Assembly: GCF_001298265.1 (NCBI RefSeq) | Contig: NZ_LGSZ01000025.1 | Coordinates: 124,001 to 188,000 of the forward strand | DNA: 64,000 nt | Reading direction: 5' to 3' | Origin: Allobosea vaviloviae | Lineage (GTDB): Bacteria > Pseudomonadota > Alphaproteobacteria > Rhizobiales > Beijerinckiaceae | Shown here: positions 63,201 to 64,000 of the stretch, in pieces | Position numbering within the stretch: position 1 is the first letter of the stretch | Layout: every line of letters starts with the position of its first letter | The notes under the pieces: generated by a model | Told to the model about the DNA's origin: nothing | Database searches by the model: none | What the model saw: the letters and a program-made list of their open reading frames with translations, nothing else | Program-made: the position numbers and the translations under genes

Positions 63201-64000
63201 ATGAAAGCCCTCACGCAAGGCCGCTATCTCGGCCGCGACGGAGAAGCCGCCCTGTTTGACGTCGGACTGGGCGCCACGCTCGTCGTGCGCATCCTCGACG
63301 GCGATATCGGCCGGGTCACGCTGAAGCCGCGCGACGGTTACCGGCTCGACCGCGGCTGGTCGATCGCGCCCGGCGGGCTGGAGCCGGCCTATGAGGGGCG
63401 TCCCCGCGACAGCCTCGAAGGCTTCGCCTGCCCGAAGGCGAGCGTCGCCGAAAGCGATGACAAGGTGGTGCTCTCGGCCGGCGGGCTGACGGCCGAGGTC
63501 ACGCTGTCACCCTTCGGCATCGCCTGGCGGCGCGCCGGCGAGGACAAGCCCTTCCTGCAGGATCGCACGACGCAGGCCTATCTGATGTCGCCTCGCACCG
63601 GCGCGGTCGCGCATTTCATGGCCCGCGACTATACCGAGCGGCATTACGGCCTCGGCGACAAGGCCGGCCCGCTCGACCGCACCGGGCGGCGCTTTGCGAT
63701 CGATGCCGTCGACCCTTGCGGCTTCGACGCGGAGCTGTCGGACCCGCTCTACAAGATGCTGCCCTTTTTCATCGTCGACGGGCCCGCTGGCGCGCATGGC
63801 GTGTTCTACGACAACCTCTCGACCGGCAGCGTCGATTTCGGCTGCACGCTCGACAATTATCACGGCCTGTTCCGCTCCTGGACAGGCGATGACGGCGATC
63901 TCGACTACTACGTCATGGCCGGCCCGAGCGTGCCCGAGGTGGTCAAGCGCTTCTCCTGGCTCACCGGGGGGCAGGCCTTCGCGCCGCTCTGGTCCTTCGG
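63201..64000 (+). CDS. Glycoside hydrolase family 31 enzyme (alpha-glucosidase type), N-terminal part
   Basis: The frame starts at ATG 63201 and is open to the window end (266 codons, no stop). The translation begins 'MKALTQGRYLGRDGEAALFD' and contains the GH31 N-terminal beta domain: 'RDYTERHYGLGDKAGPLDRT', 'DPLYKMLPFFIVDGPAGAHG', 'VFYDNLSTG' and, near the end, 'YYVMAGPSVPEVVKRFSWLT'. The catalytic Asp residues lie beyond the window. Alpha-glucosidase or alpha-xylosidase activity on the sugar imported by the preceding transporter is likely. No signal peptide, so it acts in the cytoplasm. Confidence 0.9.
   Translation, partial: MKALTQGRYLGRDGEAALFDVGLGATLVVRILDGDIGRVTLKPRDGYRLDRGWSIAPGGLEPAYEGRPRDSLEGFACPKASVAESDDKVVLSAGGLTAEVTLSPFGIAWRRAGEDKPFLQDRTTQAYLMSPRTGAVAHFMARDYTERHYGLGDKAGPLDRTGRRFAIDAVDPCGFDAELSDPLYKMLPFFIVDGPAGAHGVFYDNLSTGSVDFGCTLDNYHGLFRSWTGDDGDLDYYVMAGPSVPEVVKRFSWLTGGQAFAPLWSF

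Overview
The window is GC-rich, densely coding DNA from an alphaproteobacterium, most likely order Hyphomicrobiales (Rhizobiales). The block murA / DUF2948 / hisD / UPF0262 / low-molecular-weight phosphatase, the pair kdsB-pheA beside a membrane-anchored cytochrome c, and the intergenic palindrome types all fit that order. A Bosea-like genus is my guess from gene content only; no 16S or marker comparison was possible. Nearly all genes share one base composition. The clearest exception is a small toxin-antitoxin pair.

Layout. 1-3.2 kb: valine catabolism (mmsA 3' end, acyl-CoA dehydrogenase, mmsB) with a small secreted protein. 3.2-7.3 kb: nudC, a glyoxalase-fold protein, pheA, kdsB and a membrane cytochrome c. 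7.5-15.7 kb: a YejABEF-type peptide ABC transporter operon interrupted by a DUF4260 gene and by a PIN-type toxin-antitoxin pair, ending in deoB. 15.7-17.5 kb: a chemoreceptor with an overlapping small membrane protein. 17.9-22.2 kb: the conserved murA-hisD block. 22.6-26.0 kb: an RpfF-like (DSF synthase family) crotonase next to a membrane-bound PAS-GGDEF-EAL protein. 26.2-29.2 kb: a flavoprotein disulfide-reductase homologue without redox cysteines, plus a histidine kinase. 29.2-31.4 kb: an S24 repressor with palindromic operators, DUF952 and pyrD.

31.5-33.6 kb holds a translationally coupled pair: a membrane-anchored Cache-type sensor with no output domain and a pentameric ligand-gated ion channel homologue. 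34.0-44.2 kb holds the four genes of the ligase-associated DNA damage response (ligase, MBL exonuclease, Lhr-like helicase, PdeM phosphoesterase). They are split into two arms by an SGNH hydrolase, a TPR-methyltransferase, a degenerate intradiol-dioxygenase-like secreted protein and a ferric-reductase-like membrane protein. A tRNA-Thr(GGT) follows.

44.8-49.9 kb: an NMT1/SsuA-type ABC transporter with an IclR regulator, divergent from a two-gene catabolic unit. The shared promoter carries a palindrome equal to the E. coli IclR consensus. 50.1-54.1 kb: a partial sulfur-oxidation set (a small cytochrome c, soxF, and opposite them soxX, soxY, soxZ, soxA) whose soxX and soxA 5' ends abut intergenic palindromes; soxB and soxCD are not in the window. 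54.1-56.8 kb: a two-subunit molybdenum hydroxylase. 57.2-64.0 kb: a LacI-controlled sugar ABC transporter with a GH31 glycosidase that runs off the window end.

The best candidates for something new are the Cache/pLGIC module, the RpfF-like/PAS-GGDEF-EAL module, and the interleaved genes inside the ligase-associated repair island.
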